7,856 nucleotides of DNA from Iamia sp052038315 (GTDB lineage: Bacteria; Actinomycetota; Acidimicrobiia; Acidimicrobiales; Iamiaceae): assembly GCA_052038315.1 (NCBI GenBank), contig JBQGCF010000097.1, positions 1 to 7,856 on the forward strand. Reading direction: 5' to 3'. Positions 6,166 to 7,856 of the stretch are shown piece by piece. Numbering within the stretch: the first letter of the stretch is position 1; each line of letters begins with the position of its first letter. The position numbers and the translations under genes are program-made. Under the pieces are notes generated by a model that had not been told where the DNA came from, made no database searches, and was given only the letters and a program-made list of their open reading frames with translations.

Positions 6166-7614
6166 TCAGGGGTGCGAGCCGGCCAGGGCATCGGCCGCAG
6201 CCCGCTCGGGGCCACCGGCCAGCTGCTCGGCGTTGGGCGCGAACCCGGTGAGCCGCCAGAGGACGATGGTGGACCACACCGCCCGGTTGGTGCGCGACCG
6301 GTTCTCGGGCGAACGGGCGAAGGAGTACACCATGTCGCCCACGGGCAGCCCGGCGTCGAGGCGCCCGCTCCAGTAGGACAGCTCCTGGGGGCCCGGCGCC
6401 CGGCCCAGCACGGTCTGGTACGTCAGCCGCACGGCGTCGCCGGAGCCCAGGCTGCCGTAGCGGGCCCGGAACTCGGGGGTGGCGGCGAAGGTGCGGCCCA
6501 GCTGCAGCGGCGTCGTGCCGGCGCGCACCCGGCCGACCCAGTAGCCCAGTCCCTTCGTCTCCACCGGGCGACCGAGGTAGGCCCGGTAGAGCCGCACGAC
6601 CTCGCCCACGTCGGCGTCCAGCTTCGAGCTGGCGGCCGCCTCCACCAGGGCCTGCACGCCGGTGATCGAGCGGTCGGGCAGCCCCGCCAGCAGGCGGGCC
6701 CGGCCGGCGCTGGTGGGCGGGCGGCCGAGGACGCCGGCCACGGCCCGGTCGACGAAGCTGCTGGCGCTGGGGAACGGCGCCCACTCGGGGGCGTAGGTGA
6801 TCGGGACGGCCTGGGTGCGGGGGTTGCCGACGACCTCGTCGGTGCCGCCCTGGGTCACGACCAGGACGCAGCCGTCGACGGCCCAGTCCCAGCCCCCCGG
6901 GAGGTGCCGGCGCAACCGGTAGCCGGCGCTGCCGCCCCCGCCGGACCCGAGGGCGATGCCGTCGATCCGGTCCGCCGACCAGTCGACGCCCCGGACGCAG
7001 GGGGCCCCGTCCAGCTCGCCGTCGTCCCGGCAGATGTCGATCGAGGCGACCGAGGGCCCGATCGGCGAGATGGTGAACCACGGGCTCATCCCCGTCACCG
7101 CCACACCGGCCGTGGCCCCCTCGACCACCGGGTTCGGGAAGGTCACGGACAGCGACGCCTGGGGCCACTGGTAGGTCCCGGTGGGAGCGAAGTCGAGCGG
7201 CTCGGACATCCCCGCCACCTCCGGCTCCGGCCCCTCGTTGGGGATGGCCTTCACCACGCACCCGTCGGGGTCGCACATGTCCCGGTTCAGCTGGAGGCGC
7301 ACGGAGATGGCCCCGTCGGGGCTGGCGTCGCCGAGCGACGACGTGGGCGGGATGAACGGGCGGCCACCCACGTCCTGGAACACGGTGCAGGTCCCCGTGA
7401 TCGGGCACTGGGCGACCCAGTAGGAGACCCCCGGCTCCAGGCCGGTGACCGAGACCTGGACCACGTGGCCCTGGAGGAGGCCCGTCGATGGCGTGACCGT
7501 CACGGTGACCGCCGGGTCGGCCGCCGCCGGGAGCCCGGCCCCGATCGTCGCTCCGAGGGTGGTCACCACCACCAGGGCGGCGATGGCCACCCCGTTGCGC
7601 ACTCGTGTCTGCAT
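6166..7614 (-). CDS. Secreted protein: two neocarzinostatin-like domains plus DUF4214 repeats, 482 aa
   Basis: This is a predicted exported protein with a signal peptide (MQTRVRNGVAIAALVVV, cleavage probably near 32 after AAA). Two neocarzinostatin-like beta-sandwich domains follow. Domain 1 (about 36-143) opens VTVTVTPSTGLLQGHVVQVS and has C70/C76 and C114/C119. Domain 2 (about 148-274) has C195/C206 but only one cysteine of the usual second pair (C249; Trp stands in the partner's place). The APEWAP hinge (275-280) leads to DUF4214 repeats: LYRAYLGRPVETKGLGYW and TYQTVLGRAPGPQELSYW, with a weaker third. It is paralogous to the 599-residue protein and lacks one of its beta-sandwich domains. 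The ATG at 7614 is preferred because it gives a clean signal peptide and has AGGTAGGGGAA upstream; an in-frame ATG at 7671 would add a charged leader. It is the first gene of the four-gene block. Function is unknown. Confidence 0.9.
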   Translation of the reverse strand: MQTRVRNGVAIAALVVVTTLGATIGAGLPAAADPAVTVTVTPSTGLLQGHVVQVSVTGLEPGVSYWVAQCPITGTCTVFQDVGGRPFIPPTSSLGDASPDGAISVRLQLNRDMCDPDGCVVKAIPNEGPEPEVAGMSEPLDFAPTGTYQWPQASLSVTFPNPVVEGATAGVAVTGMSPWFTISPIGPSVASIDICRDDGELDGAPCVRGVDWSADRIDGIALGSGGGGSAGYRLRRHLPGGWDWAVDGCVLVVTQGGTDEVVGNPRTQAVPITYAPEWAPFPSASSFVDRAVAGVLGRPPTSAGRARLLAGLPDRSITGVQALVEAAASSKLDADVGEVVRLYRAYLGRPVETKGLGYWVGRVRAGTTPLQLGRTFAATPEFRARYGSLGSGDAVRLTYQTVLGRAPGPQELSYWSGRLDAGLPVGDMVYSFARSPENRSRTNRAVWSTIVLWRLTGFAPNAEQLAGGPERAAADALAGSHP

Positions 7615-7715
7615 CGTTCCCCTACCTGTTCGTCCATCGTGTCCGCCGAGACGGGCGTCACGATACGCCATCTGCTCGCTAGAACACGTTCTCGTTTTCG
7701 GCCTAGTGTCCGGGC
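7615..7715. promoter_or_regulatory. Divergent promoter region between secreted-protein block and acyl-CoA synthetase
   Basis: About 100 bases separate the two divergent start codons. For the plus-strand gene, TAGTGT at 7704-7709 fits the actinobacterial -10 form TAnnnT and lies six bases before the ATG. That spacing suggests a leaderless transcript, and no ribosome site is visible there. For the minus-strand gene, TATCGT (minus strand, 7660-7665) is a possible -10, leaving a leader of about 40 bases with a good ribosome site. The KstR-like box lies between them, at or near the -35 position of both, so one repressor could affect both directions. Confidence 0.45.
7679..7696. promoter_or_regulatory. 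KstR-like operator upstream of the acyl-CoA synthetase
   Basis: This is the same 18 bases as at 2720-2737 (CTAGAACACGTTCTCGTT), with the perfect AGAAC/GTTCT inverted repeat at 7681-7692 around AC. It matches the known KstR operator form TnnAACnnGTTnnA except at the last defined base. It ends 19 bases before the acyl-CoA synthetase ATG, covering the expected -35 region of a promoter whose -10 would be TAGTGT. Repression of the synthetase in the absence of a steroid-type CoA inducer is the natural reading, by analogy with mycobacterial KstR. Confidence 0.75.
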
Positions 7716-7856
7716 ATGGGAGATCTCGGGTTCTGGAGGCTGGCGGAGGCGGACGGCGACTGGCTGGCCGTCGTCGACCCCGAGGGCGGTGAGCACAGGG
7801 CCGGGGACCTGCTGGCCCGGGCCAACCAGGCCGCCCACGCCCTGCGCGGGCTCGGC
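7716..7856 (+). CDS. Acyl-CoA synthetase (FadD-like, ANL superfamily), N-terminus only
   Basis: Only the first 47 residues are in the window. The opening GFWRLAEADGDWLAVVDPEG, then HRAGDLLARANQAAHALRGLG, has the standard start of AMP-dependent acyl-CoA/fatty acid-CoA ligases: a short helix, the 'AVVDPEG' strand pair, and the 'ANQAAHALRGLG' helix. Such enzymes activate a carboxylic acid to its CoA thioester through an acyl-adenylate. The catalytic motifs lie beyond the right edge, so substrate and completeness are unknown. The KstR-like box directly upstream points to a steroid or related lipid side-chain acid. From memory the N-terminus does not look like that of FadD19 or FadD17, so it is not assigned to a specific fadD. 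There is no upstream ribosome site; the -10-like element so close to the ATG suggests leaderless translation. Confidence 0.8.
   Translation, partial: MGDLGFWRLAEADGDWLAVVDPEGGEHRAGDLLARANQAAHALRGLG

Noticed and set aside
6104..7408. Minus-strand frame of 434 codons overlapping the shorter secreted protein
   Set aside because: It is an Arg/Pro/Gly-rich shadow of the real frame with no start context or domains.
2737..7614. Part of an enediyne antibiotic cluster because of the neocarzinostatin-like domains
   Set aside because: No polyketide synthase or enediyne biosynthesis gene is present, and the proteins are multi-domain with DUF4214 tails, unlike the single-domain carrier apoproteins.
2720..7696. 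The two 18-bp repeats as target-site duplications or attachment sites of an inserted element
   Set aside because: Both copies are palindromic, match a known operator and sit at promoters. No integrase, transposase or terminal inverted repeat is visible.
1..7856. CRISPR array, tRNA, rRNA or insertion sequence
   Set aside because: Reading both strands showed no regularly spaced repeats, cloverleaf, rRNA segment or transposase.

Overview
The window reads as chromosomal DNA of a very GC-rich actinomycete. The codons are strongly GC-biased at the third position, starts are ATG or GTG, and protein types are actinobacterial (KstR-type operators, neocarzinostatin-fold secreted proteins, Thr-rich lipoprotein). 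An acidimicrobial lineage would fit, but this is inference; no RNA gene or taxonomic marker is present.

The window has three blocks. (1) Bases 1-2615, minus strand: a tightly coupled four-gene operon. In transcription order it encodes two DUF35/OB-fold proteins, a 352-residue thiolase-like protein, and a second thiolase-like protein cut by the window edge. Start and stop codons overlap at every junction. The make-up resembles the KstR-regulated Rv3521-Rv3522(ltp4)-Rv3523(ltp3) group of Mycobacterium tuberculosis (recalled, not searched). Both thiolase-like proteins lack the thiolase nucleophilic cysteine, and both DUF35 proteins lack the zinc-ribbon cysteines. (2) Bases 2737-7614, minus strand: four genes separated by only 19-37 bases. 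These are a two-domain neocarzinostatin-fold/DUF4214 secreted protein, an SH3 lipoprotein, a PPK2 polyphosphate kinase, and a three-domain paralogue of the first protein. (3) Base 7716 to the right edge, plus strand: the start of an acyl-CoA synthetase.

Two copies of an identical 18-bp sequence containing the palindrome AGAAC-AC-GTTCT lie at 2720-2737 and 7679-7696. One lies upstream of the thiolase/DUF35 operon and the other upstream of the acyl-CoA synthetase. They match the known operator of KstR, the TetR-family repressor of steroid catabolism. The two catabolic units on either side of the cell-surface/PPK2 block are therefore probably co-regulated in CoA-linked sterol or lipid side-chain breakdown.

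The least described part is the middle block. It holds two paralogous secreted proteins that join neocarzinostatin-like domains to DUF4214 repeats through a conserved APEWAP hinge, and they enclose an SH3 lipoprotein and a polyphosphate kinase.
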